A stretch of DNA of 64,000 nucleotides. It comes from Sinorhizobium medicae (GTDB lineage: Bacteria; Pseudomonadota; Alphaproteobacteria; Rhizobiales; Rhizobiaceae). The DNA lies in assembly GCF_007827695.1 (NCBI RefSeq), contig NZ_VITA01000001.1, positions 62,001-126,000 on the forward strand, written 5' to 3'. The notes below the pieces were generated by a model that worked only from the letters and a program-made list of their open reading frames with translations, was not told the DNA's origin and ran no database searches. The first letter of the stretch is position 1, and each line of letters opens with the position of its first letter. Below, one piece after another: positions 18,787 to 27,378 of the stretch. A program made the translations under genes and the position numbers.

Positions 18787-19728
18787 ATGCTGGGAAGAAC
18801 TGCAAACGGCCTCTACTGGATGTTCCGCTATATCGAGCGGACGGAAAACAGTGCCCGCCTTATCGATGCAGGATTGCGCATGTCGCTGACCCGCAGCGAG
18901 TCGGCCGAGGACGACTGGGACGGAGTGCTTCAAAGTGCCGGCGTGCGCGGACTCTATGATCAGGTTCATGAAGGGCTGACGAGTGGCGACGCCATCGATT
19001 TCCTTCTGCGCGACCGCGCCAACCCTTCAAGCGTCATTTCCTGCATCGAGGAGGGCCGCAACAATGCCCGCATGGTCCGCACGGCCCTGACGCGGGAGAC
19101 CTGGGAAGCGATCAACGAATGCTGGATCGAGATGAAGGGAATCCTCGCAAGAAGGGCAAGGACCACCGACATGCCGGAAATAATCGACACGATCAAGCGG
19201 CGAACGGGGCTGATCCGGGGCGCGTTTCACGGCACGATGCTCAGGAACGAGATCTTCAACTTCTCGCGTATCGGCACCTTTATCGAGAGGGCGGACAACA
19301 CAGCCCGTATTCTCGACGTCAAATATTACGTGCTCCTGCCGGCGATCTCCGCGGTCGGCTCGTCTATCGACAACGTCCAATGGGAATCGATTCTTCGCTC
19401 GGTTTCCGCGCACCGGTCCTATGGCTGGGTCTATGATGCCGAACTCAGGCCCGCCAACATCGCCGACTTCCTGATCGCGAACGGCCGCATGCCGCGCTCA
19501 CTCGCCTATTGCTACGAGAAGATCGTCTCCAACCTCGCCTATCTCGCGCGCGAATACGGCGAACGGCACGCCGCGCACGAGACGGCTGAGCGGACCCTTG
19601 GTTTTCTGCGCAGCCAATCGATCGCCAACATCATGGATCGTGGCCTGCACGAGTATCTCGAGGATTTCATCAGCCAGAACAATCGCTTGGGTCAGGAAAT
19701 TTCCGATGGCTACCGGTTCTACCACTGA
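18787..19728 (+). CDS. Alpha-E domain (DUF403) protein
   Basis: 313 residues, all-helical alpha-E family. MLGRTANGLYWMFRYIERTENSARL is the family-defining start with its R-Y-I-E-R-x-E-N motif. FSRIGTFIERADNTARILDVKYY in the middle is an internal copy of the same motif, as expected of the duplicated domain. It is translationally close (4 bp) to the ATP-grasp gene and is thought to work with it. No biochemical role is established. Confidence 0.92.
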   Translation: MLGRTANGLYWMFRYIERTENSARLIDAGLRMSLTRSESAEDDWDGVLQSAGVRGLYDQVHEGLTSGDAIDFLLRDRANPSSVISCIEEGRNNARMVRTALTRETWEAINECWIEMKGILARRARTTDMPEIIDTIKRRTGLIRGAFHGTMLRNEIFNFSRIGTFIERADNTARILDVKYYVLLPAISAVGSSIDNVQWESILRSVSAHRSYGWVYDAELRPANIADFLIANGRMPRSLAYCYEKIVSNLAYLAREYGERHAAHETAERTLGFLRSQSIANIMDRGLHEYLEDFISQNNRLGQEISDGYRFYH

Positions 19729-19746
19729 GCGGAATTACGCGCTTCC

Positions 19747-19770
19747 GGAAAAACCGTGACACGGTTTTCC
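19747..19770. repeat. Short palindrome in the alpha-E/transglutaminase gap
   Basis: GGAAAAACCGTG, AC, ACGGTTTTCC forms a stem of about 10 bp with one bulged A. Similar short dyads are scattered in rhizobial intergenic regions. It may act as an mRNA-stabilising or attenuating stem in the operon. Confidence 0.5.
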
Positions 19771-19792
19771 TGAAGTGATCGAAGGAACGGAA

Positions 19793-20611
19793 ATGCACCT
19801 GAAAATCAGCCATACGACCGAGTATCGCTACGACGCACCGGTACAATACGCGCTGCAGCGCCTGCGTCTCACGCCGGTAAATCTGCCTGGTCAAACCGTC
19901 CTCAACTGGAAGACGCTGGTGGACGGCGCCGCGATCGAAGTGAGCTACGACGACCAGTTTGGCAACCGCACGCATCTTGTCAGCGTCGACGCCGATCGAA
20001 CTGTCCTTCGCATAGAAGCGCAGGGCGAAGTCGAGACGGAAGACCGGGCCGGCGTTTTCGGCCTGCACCATTCGTTCGCGCCTCTGTGGCTTTACGTGCG
20101 CGAAACCCCGCTCAGCAAGCCCGGCAAGCGCGTCCGCGAGCTTGCGAAGGCGGCGGTTGGCAGCAGCGAGCTCGAACGCATGCATTCCCTGATGGCACTT
20201 GTCCATGCTGCGGTCAGATATGAGCCGGGCGAGACGCAGGTCGGGACCACGGCGGAAGAAGCCCTGGAGCGTGGCAAGGGCGTATGTCAGGACCATGCCC
20301 ATGTTCTGATCTCAGCCGCCCGCACGCTGGGGCTGCCGGCTCGTTACGTCTCCGGCTATCTAATGATGGAGGACCGTACGGAGCAGACGGCAAGTCACGC
20401 CTGGGCCGACATACACATTGCCGGCCTCGGATGGGTCGGCTTCGATGCCGCCAACAAGGTCTGCCCGGACGACCGCTATGTCCGCATCGCCTCGGGCCTC
20501 TGCTATCGCGACGCAGCGCCGGTCTCGGGGCTGGTGCACGGTTTCGGCGCGGAGACACTGAAGGTGGCCCTTACCGTCGAAAAGCAGGCGCAGCGCCAGG
20601 TTCAATGTTAG
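19793..20611 (+). CDS. Transglutaminase-like protease-fold protein
   Basis: 272 residues from ATG 19793 with GAAGGAACGG just upstream; an in-frame GTG at 19775 is less likely. The N-terminal MHLKISHTTEYRYDAPVQ is the bacterial transglutaminase N-domain. The core carries the catalytic triad as GVCQDHAHV (Cys), SHAWADIH (His) and GFDAANK (Asp). It has no signal peptide, so it is probably cytoplasmic. It completes the ATP-grasp/alpha-E/transglutaminase operon, where it may hydrolyse or trim the peptide made by the ligase. Confidence 0.9.
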   Translation: MHLKISHTTEYRYDAPVQYALQRLRLTPVNLPGQTVLNWKTLVDGAAIEVSYDDQFGNRTHLVSVDADRTVLRIEAQGEVETEDRAGVFGLHHSFAPLWLYVRETPLSKPGKRVRELAKAAVGSSELERMHSLMALVHAAVRYEPGETQVGTTAEEALERGKGVCQDHAHVLISAARTLGLPARYVSGYLMMEDRTEQTASHAWADIHIAGLGWVGFDAANKVCPDDRYVRIASGLCYRDAAPVSGLVHGFGAETLKVALTVEKQAQRQVQC

Positions 20612-20633
20612 GATTAGCATCGGAGCCGGTCGC

Positions 20634-20745
20634 TCATCTGCCGTGCCGATGACGCGCCCTCATCGGCCTGCCGGAGACCCCTCTCCCCGCTAGAACGGGA
20701 AGAGGGTTGGTTCTCGGGTTAAAGCGGATGAGAGGGCAAAATCTG
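20634..20745. repeat. RIME-like intergenic palindromic element
   Basis: A mosaic of nested inverted repeats: GCCCTCATC near 20653 pairs with GATGAGAGGGC near 20728, enclosing CCCTCTCCCCGC and CGGGAAGAGGG around 20680-20705. The sequence style (GATGACGCGCCCTCATC and CTCTCCCCGC) is that of the rhizobial intergenic mosaic elements. It lies between two convergent genes, where it could also terminate both. Confidence 0.55.
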
Positions 20746-20754
20746 GCGCGGACC

Positions 20755-21441
20755 TTAGCGCGATGCAGTCGACTGCAGCAGTCGACACAGCGCGACCAAA
20801 CCCCTGTCATAGCCACCGTTGACGACATCACGGCAACGCTTCAGCACCGTGCGGCGCTCGCTGGGGGACATGGCATTGAAAGCTGCGACCGCGCTTTGGC
20901 CGGGAGCCCCGATTCCGGCCCCGCCACCGACACCTGGTGCACTACCGCCATTGCCGGGTCCGACCCCCCCGGCAGAGCTGCCGCCGAGCCCGAGCCCGAG
21001 CCCGACGCCCAGCCCCGCACCGCTGCCGCCGCCGGCATTAGCAGAAAAGTTGGTGTTGAGACCGCGACGGCCTCCGAGCGAGACGTTCGCATCGGCGTCG
21101 ATGCCGTTACCGCCGCCGACATTTGCACTGACATTGCTGTTGAGCCCGCGGCTGCCTCCGACGCTTGCATCGACATCGGCGTTTACACCGCGGCTACCGC
21201 CAACGGATGCAGTCGCCGAGGTGTTCACCCCGCGCGATCCTCCGACGGAAGCGTCGGCGTCGGCATTGACACCTCTGGAGCCGCCAAGGGAAGCGCCGAC
21301 ATTGGCGTTTACGCCGTTCGAGCCTCCCAACGAGACTCCAACATTCAATCCTCCGTTCCCGCCGACGTTCTGGGCAAAAGACGGGGAAAAGGCCAGGCTG
21401 GTCAACAGACCGACAGACAGAACAAGGGCTTTATTCGGCAT
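20755..21441 (-). CDS. Secreted Gly-rich protein with seven 14-residue repeats
   Basis: About 228 residues. ATG 21441 is preferred because AGGAGG lies 8 nt upstream. Residues 1-24 form a signal peptide ending SFA-Q. Residues 35-132 are seven tandem units of the form ASVGGSRGVNADVD, followed by a Gly/Ala-rich linker and a compact C-terminal domain (from about residue 180) with two Cys (KRCRDVV, ALCRLL). The strict 14-residue period suggests a beta-solenoid or collagen-like extended structure in the periplasm or at the cell surface. No family name is recognised. Confidence 0.75.
   Translation of the reverse strand: MPNKALVLSVGLLTSLAFSPSFAQNVGGNGGLNVGVSLGGSNGVNANVGASLGGSRGVNADADASVGGSRGVNTSATASVGGSRGVNADVDASVGGSRGLNSNVSANVGGGNGIDADANVSLGGRRGLNTNFSANAGGGSGAGLGVGLGLGLGGSSAGGVGPGNGGSAPGVGGGAGIGAPGQSAVAAFNAMSPSERRTVLKRCRDVVNGGYDRGLVALCRLLQSTASR
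21046..21339 (-). repeat. Seven in-frame 42-bp tandem repeats
   Basis: The coding repeats of the Gly-rich protein, 294 bp in all, each encoding x-A-S-V-G-G-S-R-G-V-N-A-D-V with variation. Units 3 to 5 are the most alike, and the outer units are more diverged, as expected of an array growing from the middle. Confidence 0.8.
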
Positions 21442-21664
21442 GCACATTTCCTCCTTGGGTCCGATGCGATTGCCCGATCGAGGATAAGTCCGAACACGCG
21501 AATAAGTTTCGCGAATAAATCAGTAACAACTTACCTACCGGCAAGCCGGCCGGAAAATCGCCCTATGCAGGAAACTGCGCGGTGGTTTTCACACCGCCGC
21601 GCAGCAAATCAGAGTGGCAAGGCGCCCTTCCCGCGTCTGCCAGGACGCGCTGCGCCCTACGGTA

Positions 21665-23410
21665 TCAATGGCTGTCTCGATCCATCGGAATGCGATCGCC
21701 ACGTGGGCCGACAAGGAAGTCCAGATCGGCGCCGGCGTCGGCCTGCATGACCGTCTTCATATAGAGGCTGCCATAGCCGCCGCTCAGCGGCTTGACCGGC
21801 GACACCCAGGCCGCGCGGCGACGCGCAAGTTCCTCGTCGGAAACATGGAGATGCAGCGTGCGGTTCGGGATGTCGACCTCGATCAGATCGCCGTTCTCCA
21901 CGAGCGCCAAGGGACCGCCTTCCGCCGCTTCCGGCGCGGTATGGAGTATGACCGTACCGTAGGCCGTGCCCGACATACGCGCATCCGAAATGCGGATCAT
22001 GTCCGTCACTCCCTTTTTCAGAACCTTGGGCGGCAGACCCATATTGCCGACCTCGGCCATGCCGGGATAGCCTTTGGGACCGCAATATTTCAGCACCATG
22101 ATGCAGGTCTCGTCGATGTCGAGGTCCTCACGGTTGATGCGTGCGTGATAATCCTCGATGCTCTCGAAAACGACCGCGCGGCCCTTGTGCTGCATCAGGT
22201 TCGGCGAGGCAGCTGATGGCTTCAGGACGGCGCCGCGCGGCGCGAGATTGCCGCGCAGCACTGCGATACCACCCGATTTCGTGAGCGCCCTTTCCCGCGG
22301 CAGGATCACGTCGTCGTTGTAGTTGACCACGCCCTTGACGTCGTTCCAGATCGTGTCGCCGCTGACGGTGATGGCATCATTGTGCAGCAGGCCCATCTCC
22401 GCGACCGCCTTGATCACGACCGGCAGGCCGCCGGCATAATAGAATTCCTCCATCAGATACTTGCCGGAGGGCTGGAGGTTGACGATGGTGGGCACGTCGC
22501 GGCCGAGCCTGTCCCAGTCGTCGAGCGATAGATCAACGCCGACGCGACCTGCCAGCGCGAGAAGATGCAGCACCGCATTGGTGGAGCCGCCGACGGCGCC
22601 GTTGACGCGGATAGCGTTCTCGAATGCCTCCTTGGTCAGTATGTCGGAGGGCTTCAGATCCTCCTTGACCATCTCGACGATGCGGCGTCCGGTAAGCTGC
22701 GAAATAACCCGACGGCGCGCATCCACCGCCGGAATGGCGGCGTTGCCCGAAAGGGTCATGCCGAGCGCTTCGGCCATCGACGCCATGGTCGAGGCCGTAC
22801 CCATGGTCATACAGCTTCCCGCGGAACGGGCCATGCCCTGCTCGGCGTCCATGAACTCCTCCAGCGTCATCTCACCGGATTTGACCATTTCCGAGAATTG
22901 CCAGATCGCGGTGCCCGAACCGACATCCTTGCCGCGCCACTTTCCGTTGAGCATGGGACCGCCGGAAACGACGATCGCCGGAATGTCGACGCTGGCCGCT
23001 CCCATCAGGAGGCTGGGGGTCGTCTTGTCGCAGCCGCCGAGCAGCACGACGCCGTCGATCGGATTGCCGCGAATCGATTCCTCGACATCCATGGCCGCGA
23101 GGTTGCGGAACATCATCGCCGTCGGGCGAAGTGTGCTTTCCCCGGTCGAAAAGACGGGGAATTCCACCGGGAAGCCCCCCGCCTCGTAGACCCCGCGCTT
23201 CACGCGCTCTGCAAGGTCGCGAAGATGCGCGTTGCACGGCGTGAGCTCGGACCAGGTATTGCAGATGCCGATGATCGGCCGCCCGTCAAAAGTGTCAGCG
23301 GGAAGCCCCTGATTTTTCATCCAGGAGCGATGCATGATGGCATTCTTGCCAGTACCGCCGAACCAATCCTGCGAACGGAGCTTGCGCGGCCACTCAGCTT
23401 TCTTCTTCAT
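21665..23410 (-). CDS. L-arabinonate dehydratase (IlvD/Edd family)
   Basis: 581 residues. Cys59 (SELTPCNAHL), Cys127 (GGCDKTTP) and Cys200 (AGSCMTMGTAST) fall exactly where the [2Fe-2S] ligands lie in the Rhizobium leguminosarum L-arabinonate dehydratase as I recall its numbering. The C-terminal VSPVKPLSGGYGSLY also fits that sugar-acid branch rather than IlvD. It dehydrates L-arabinonate to 2-keto-3-deoxy-L-arabinonate and may accept D-fuconate or D-galactonate. It lies next to a semialdehyde dehydrogenase and the AraD1 protein, the remaining enzymes of the non-phosphorylating arabinose route. Confidence 0.88.
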   Translation of the reverse strand: MKKKAEWPRKLRSQDWFGGTGKNAIMHRSWMKNQGLPADTFDGRPIIGICNTWSELTPCNAHLRDLAERVKRGVYEAGGFPVEFPVFSTGESTLRPTAMMFRNLAAMDVEESIRGNPIDGVVLLGGCDKTTPSLLMGAASVDIPAIVVSGGPMLNGKWRGKDVGSGTAIWQFSEMVKSGEMTLEEFMDAEQGMARSAGSCMTMGTASTMASMAEALGMTLSGNAAIPAVDARRRVISQLTGRRIVEMVKEDLKPSDILTKEAFENAIRVNGAVGGSTNAVLHLLALAGRVGVDLSLDDWDRLGRDVPTIVNLQPSGKYLMEEFYYAGGLPVVIKAVAEMGLLHNDAITVSGDTIWNDVKGVVNYNDDVILPRERALTKSGGIAVLRGNLAPRGAVLKPSAASPNLMQHKGRAVVFESIEDYHARINREDLDIDETCIMVLKYCGPKGYPGMAEVGNMGLPPKVLKKGVTDMIRISDARMSGTAYGTVILHTAPEAAEGGPLALVENGDLIEVDIPNRTLHLHVSDEELARRRAAWVSPVKPLSGGYGSLYMKTVMQADAGADLDFLVGPRGDRIPMDRDSH

Positions 23411-23459
23411 TTCTTCCTTCCTTATGGCCCAGGCGCGGGCGGAAATAACGTCGGCTTGC

Positions 23460-23506
23460 GAGCGGGATGAGGATGTCTTTCGCGGCTTTCCGCCTGCATC
23501 CCGCTC
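23460..23506. repeat. Stem-loop between dehydratase and dehydrogenase genes
   Basis: GAGCGGGATG at 23460-23469 pairs perfectly with CATCCCGCTC at 23497-23506, with a nested GCGG-CTTT-CCGC hairpin inside. It may be a processing stem in the operon or a copy of a dispersed rhizobial palindrome. Confidence 0.55.
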
Positions 23507-23514
23507 TTATCTGT

Positions 23515-24948
23515 TCAAGCCAGCGTGTAGGCGGTTTTGACATTGGTGTAGAATTCAGCGGCGTATTTGCCCTGCTCGCGAGGACCGTAGGAGGAAGCCT
23601 TGCGGCCGCCGAACGGCACGTGGAAGTCGACACCCGCCGTGGGCAGGTTGACCATCACCATGCCGGCCTCGGCATTGCGCTTGAAGTGCGTCGCGTGTTT
23701 CAAGCTGGTGGTGGCGATACCCGAAGACAGACCGAAGGGCGTGTCATTGGCGACGGCCAGCGCTTCATCGTAATCCCTGACGCGGATGACGGCTGCGACA
23801 GGTCCGAAGATTTCCTCGCGGGAGATACGCATATCGTTCGTCGCCTCGGTGAACAGCGCCGGCTGCAGATAGAAGCCGGGCGTGTCACGCGAGACCAGTT
23901 CACCGCCGAAGGCGAGCTTCGCGCCCTCCTTCTTGCCGATGGCGATGTAGTCGGTGTCCTGATTGAGCTGGCTCTGATCGACCACCGGTCCGATATGGGT
24001 GCCGGCCTTCAGCGCGTCGTCGACGACGAGACCCTTGATCCGCTCGCCCATGGCGGCGACGAACCGGTCATGGATGCCCTCGGTGACGATGATCCGCGAG
24101 GAGGCGGTGCAACGCTGACCGGTCGAGAAAAAGGCGGAATTGACTGCCGCTTCGACGGCAACGGAAAGATCGGCGTCGTCGAGAACGACGAACGGGTTCT
24201 TGCCTCCCATCTCCAACTGGTATTTGCGGTTATGTTCGACCGAGGCGACTGCGACCCGTTTTCCGGTTGCGGTCGAGCCAGTGAAGGTTATCGCCTGAAC
24301 GTCCGGGCTGTCGAGCATTGCCTGGCCTACGACCGAACCCTTGCCCATGACGAAGTTCAGTACGCCCTTTGGCAGGCCCGCACGATGGAGGATATCGACG
24401 ATCGCCCATGAACAGCCCGGTACCAGTTCCGCCGGCTTGAAGACGACGGTATTGCCGTAGCAGAGCGCCGGAGCGACCTTCCAGGCGGGAATGGCGATGG
24501 GAAAGTTCCAGGGCGTGATGATGCCAACGACGCCGACCGGCTCGCGGGTGATCTCGACGCCGATGCCCGGCCTGACCGATGGGACGACCTCGCCAGCGAG
24601 GCGCAAAGTTTCGCCGGCGAAGAATTCGAAGATCTGACCGGCCCGGACCGTTTCGCCGATCCCCTCGGCGAGGGTCTTGCCCTCCTCACGCGACAGCAGC
24701 CGTCCCAGCTCGTCCTTGCGGGCGAGGATTTCGTCGGCGGTTTTCTTCAGGATCGCATGGCGCTCGAGGATGCCGGAGCGCGACCAGGTGGGAAAGGCAG
24801 CCTTGGCCGCCGCAATCGCGGCTTTCGCGTCTTCGGCGCTGGCGCGGGCATAATCTCCGACGACGTCATTGGTGTTCGACGGGTTGACGTTCGCAACGCC
24901 GTCTTCGCCGACCCATTCGCCGGCGATCAGGTTCTGGTGAAGTGTCAT
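23515..24948 (-). CDS. Alpha-ketoglutarate semialdehyde dehydrogenase-like ALDH
   Basis: 477 residues starting MTLHQNLIAGEWV. ATG 24948 has a GGAAG-type ribosome site, and the longer frame upstream runs antisense into gguC. Aldehyde dehydrogenase motifs are clear: TPWNFPIAIPAWK, FTGSTATGKR, LEMGGKNPFVV and the catalytic STGQRCTASS Cys near residue 280. In the neighbourhood of arabinonate dehydratase and AraD1 it most likely oxidises 2-oxoglutarate semialdehyde to 2-oxoglutarate, the last step to the TCA cycle. Confidence 0.88.
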   Translation of the reverse strand: MTLHQNLIAGEWVGEDGVANVNPSNTNDVVGDYARASAEDAKAAIAAAKAAFPTWSRSGILERHAILKKTADEILARKDELGRLLSREEGKTLAEGIGETVRAGQIFEFFAGETLRLAGEVVPSVRPGIGVEITREPVGVVGIITPWNFPIAIPAWKVAPALCYGNTVVFKPAELVPGCSWAIVDILHRAGLPKGVLNFVMGKGSVVGQAMLDSPDVQAITFTGSTATGKRVAVASVEHNRKYQLEMGGKNPFVVLDDADLSVAVEAAVNSAFFSTGQRCTASSRIIVTEGIHDRFVAAMGERIKGLVVDDALKAGTHIGPVVDQSQLNQDTDYIAIGKKEGAKLAFGGELVSRDTPGFYLQPALFTEATNDMRISREEIFGPVAAVIRVRDYDEALAVANDTPFGLSSGIATTSLKHATHFKRNAEAGMVMVNLPTAGVDFHVPFGGRKASSYGPREQGKYAAEFYTNVKTAYTLA

Positions 24949-25021
24949 GGCTTCCGCTTCCTTGTCTTCTTCCGCAAGCGCGACGGCCGGGTTACGGCAC
25001 GCGCCTGCCATGGGAGATAGG

Positions 25022-26017
25022 TCAGAGCTGATGGACAGCGACCTCTTCCTCTGCCGCGATTGCCAGGGGATTGCGCAGGGGCAGGCCGAATTCCTTGGCT
25101 TCGATCTCGAATACGTCCCCCTCTTCCGTGCGGATGCCGTCGCCGAAGGAGAGCGTTGCCGTGCCGAACATGTGAACATGCACATCGCCCGGTGCACGGA
25201 ATATGCCGTACTTGAAGTGATGATATTCAAGATTGGCAAAGCTGTGCGACATGTTCGCCTCACCGGAAAGGAACGGCTTTTCCCACAGGACCTCGCCGCC
25301 GCGATGGATACGCGAAACGCCGCGAATATCCTCTGGAGCCGCGCCTATACGGATTTCCGGGCCGAAACTCGCCTGCCGGAGCTTGGAATGCGCCAGCCAC
25401 AGATAGTTGACCCGTTCGGTCTTGTGGTCGGAGAACTCGTTGGCAACGGCGAAGCCGAGGCGGTAAGGGACACCTTTGTCGGAGATCACATAGATGCCGG
25501 CCATTTCAGGCTCCTCGCCCCCATCTTCCGCAAAGGATGGTGAAACCAGCGGCTCCCCCGGCGCTACAGCCGATGTGCCATTGCCCTTGTAGAACCATTC
25601 AGGCTGCACGCCGCGCTCGCCCGGAATCGGCTTGCCGCCCTCGAGCCCCATGCGGAACATCTTCATCGAGTCGGTCAGCGTTTCCTCGGCGGCTTCCGTG
25701 GCCTTCTTGTGCATCGCATCGCGCGTTGCGGCGGAGCCGAGATGCGTCAGCCCGGTACCCGTCATATGGAGATGGGCGGGATCGGGATGGGTGATCGGCG
25801 AAAGCAGCCGCCCCTGAGAATATGCCTCCTGGAGGTCGATCGTTTCGTCAAGTCCCCTGGCGTCGATGATATCCTTAAGACTCCTGCCGGTGTTGGCAGC
25901 CTCCATCGCAAGAGCATAGACGCTTTCGGCTCCCCTGACGGCATGCGCCGTCTCGCCCGGGACCCGCACCGCGACGATAATCGAACCGTCTTCTTTCCTG
26001 ACCTGAGAAATCAGCAC
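25022..26017 (-). CDS. gguC: GguC / AraD1-family protein (FAH fold)
   Basis: 331 residues from a GTG start. It belongs to the fumarylacetoacetate-hydrolase-like group: RMGLEGGKPIPGERGVQPEWFYKGNG in mid-protein, then EISD-type metal-site acidic residues and a C-terminal FEIEAKEFGLPLRNP. It matches GguC of the Agrobacterium chvE-gguABC locus. Members called AraD1 are assigned as 2-keto-3-deoxy-L-arabinonate dehydratase, which fits its place between the dehydrogenase and the transporter genes. The catalytic role is inferred from family and context. Confidence 0.85.
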   Translation of the reverse strand: MLISQVRKEDGSIIVAVRVPGETAHAVRGAESVYALAMEAANTGRSLKDIIDARGLDETIDLQEAYSQGRLLSPITHPDPAHLHMTGTGLTHLGSAATRDAMHKKATEAAEETLTDSMKMFRMGLEGGKPIPGERGVQPEWFYKGNGTSAVAPGEPLVSPSFAEDGGEEPEMAGIYVISDKGVPYRLGFAVANEFSDHKTERVNYLWLAHSKLRQASFGPEIRIGAAPEDIRGVSRIHRGGEVLWEKPFLSGEANMSHSFANLEYHHFKYGIFRAPGDVHVHMFGTATLSFGDGIRTEEGDVFEIEAKEFGLPLRNPLAIAAEEEVAVHQL

Positions 26018-26163
26018 CTTCTATCCTTCCTGATGACTTGGCCTCGCGACGCCTTTCCTCCCGGAAAGGGCAACGCTCCGCCTCGGGATTGGCTCACGCC
26101 ACCCAGTTGCTGCGGCAGTGCCGCCTCTCTCTGTTGCGATCATCGAGCGCTGACCGGAACCGA

Positions 26164-27378
26164 TCAGCCCTTGCCCTTGTTCTTGTTGTAGACGTCAAAG
26201 AACACGGCTGCGAGCAGCACAAGGCCCTTGATCAACTGCTGGTAATCGATGCCGATGCCCATGATCGACATGCCGTTGTTCATGACGCCCATGATGAGAG
26301 CGCCGATCACCGCGCCGGTGATCTTGCCCACGCCGCCCGAGGCGGAAGCGCCGCCGATGAAACAGGCGGCGATCACGTCGAGTTCGAAGCCGACGCCGGC
26401 CTTCGGGGTTGCCGAATTCAGGCGCGCCGTAATGATCATGCCGGCAAGCGCAGCAAGCGCGCCCATGTTCACGAAGGCGTAGAAGGTCAACCGCTCGGTA
26501 TTGATGCCGGAGAGCTTGGCAGCCTTCTCGTTTCCGCCCATTGCGTAGATCCGTCGGCCAACCGTCGAGCGGGACGTGACGAAGGTATAAAGGGCGATCA
26601 GCACGCCCATGACGATGAGAACGTTGGGCAGGCCGCGATATGTCGAAAGCTGAAAGCCGATGAAGAGCGCAACGACGCCGATCACGGCCATCTGGATGGC
26701 GAAGAAGATGAAGGGCTCGTTCTCGCTACCATGCTGTTCGTTGATCCGGCGATTGCGCAGGCCCGCATAAATCGCATAGCCGACCAGCAGCAGCACGGCC
26801 ACGAGCGCTACCATGTTCTTGATCAGGTCGGGGCTCGGATTGAGGAAGTAGAGAAAATCCGGAACGAAACCCGTGGAGAGTATCTGGAACTCCTTCGGGA
26901 AGGGGCCGATGGGGCGCCCGCCGAGGACCACATAGGTCATACCCCGGAAGACCAGCATGCCCGCCAGCGTCACGATAAAGGCCGGGATCTTCTGGTAGGC
27001 AACCCAATATCCCTGCGCAGCTCCCATAATGCCGCCAACGACGAGACAGGCAGGTACGACGACAAAGGCCGGCAGCCCCCATTTGACCAGCATAATGGCC
27101 GAGATCGCGCCGATGAAAGCGACGATGGAGCCGACCGAAAGATCGATATGCCCTGCGACGATGATCAGAAGCATCCCCAGGGCCATGATCACGATGAATG
27201 AATTCTGCAGCACCAGATTGGTGATGTTGACCGGCCTGAACAAGACGCCGTTGGTGACGAACTGGAAGAACAGCATGATGATCACGAGCGCGACCAGCAG
27301 GCCGTATTCGCGAATATTGTTCCTGAGGTAGTCACCGATAGACGGTTTGGTGGTTTGGGTGCTCGTATCGGCGACCAT
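26164..27378 (-). CDS. gguB: Multiple-monosaccharide ABC permease GguB
   Basis: 404 residues with about ten membrane segments of the ribose/galactose permease class. The GHIDLSVGSIVAF motif and the C-terminal GVGKITGAVIGALIMGVMNNGMSIMG region are characteristic. Its ATG shares a base with the gguA stop (TAATG), indicating coupling. It forms the membrane channel for sugars delivered by ChvE (in Agrobacterium: galactose, arabinose, fucose, xylose, glucose). Confidence 0.94.
   Translation of the reverse strand: MVADTSTQTTKPSIGDYLRNNIREYGLLVALVIIMLFFQFVTNGVLFRPVNITNLVLQNSFIVIMALGMLLIIVAGHIDLSVGSIVAFIGAISAIMLVKWGLPAFVVVPACLVVGGIMGAAQGYWVAYQKIPAFIVTLAGMLVFRGMTYVVLGGRPIGPFPKEFQILSTGFVPDFLYFLNPSPDLIKNMVALVAVLLLVGYAIYAGLRNRRINEQHGSENEPFIFFAIQMAVIGVVALFIGFQLSTYRGLPNVLIVMGVLIALYTFVTSRSTVGRRIYAMGGNEKAAKLSGINTERLTFYAFVNMGALAALAGMIITARLNSATPKAGVGFELDVIAACFIGGASASGGVGKITGAVIGALIMGVMNNGMSIMGIGIDYQQLIKGLVLLAAVFFDVYNKNKGKG

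Noticed and set aside
21046-21339. Regular repeats considered as a CRISPR array
   Set aside because: The repeats are contiguous, 42 bp, in frame and diverging, with no spacers or cas genes.
20707-21750. Plus-strand frames with repetitive Pro/Ala or Asp/Ala sequence
   Set aside because: They are the antisense of the 42-bp tandem repeats. The minus frame has a signal peptide and a strong ribosome site.
24949-25263. N-terminal extension of the semialdehyde dehydrogenase
   Set aside because: It lies largely antisense within gguC coding sequence on a different frame, and the ALDH family begins at MTLHQNLIAGEW.
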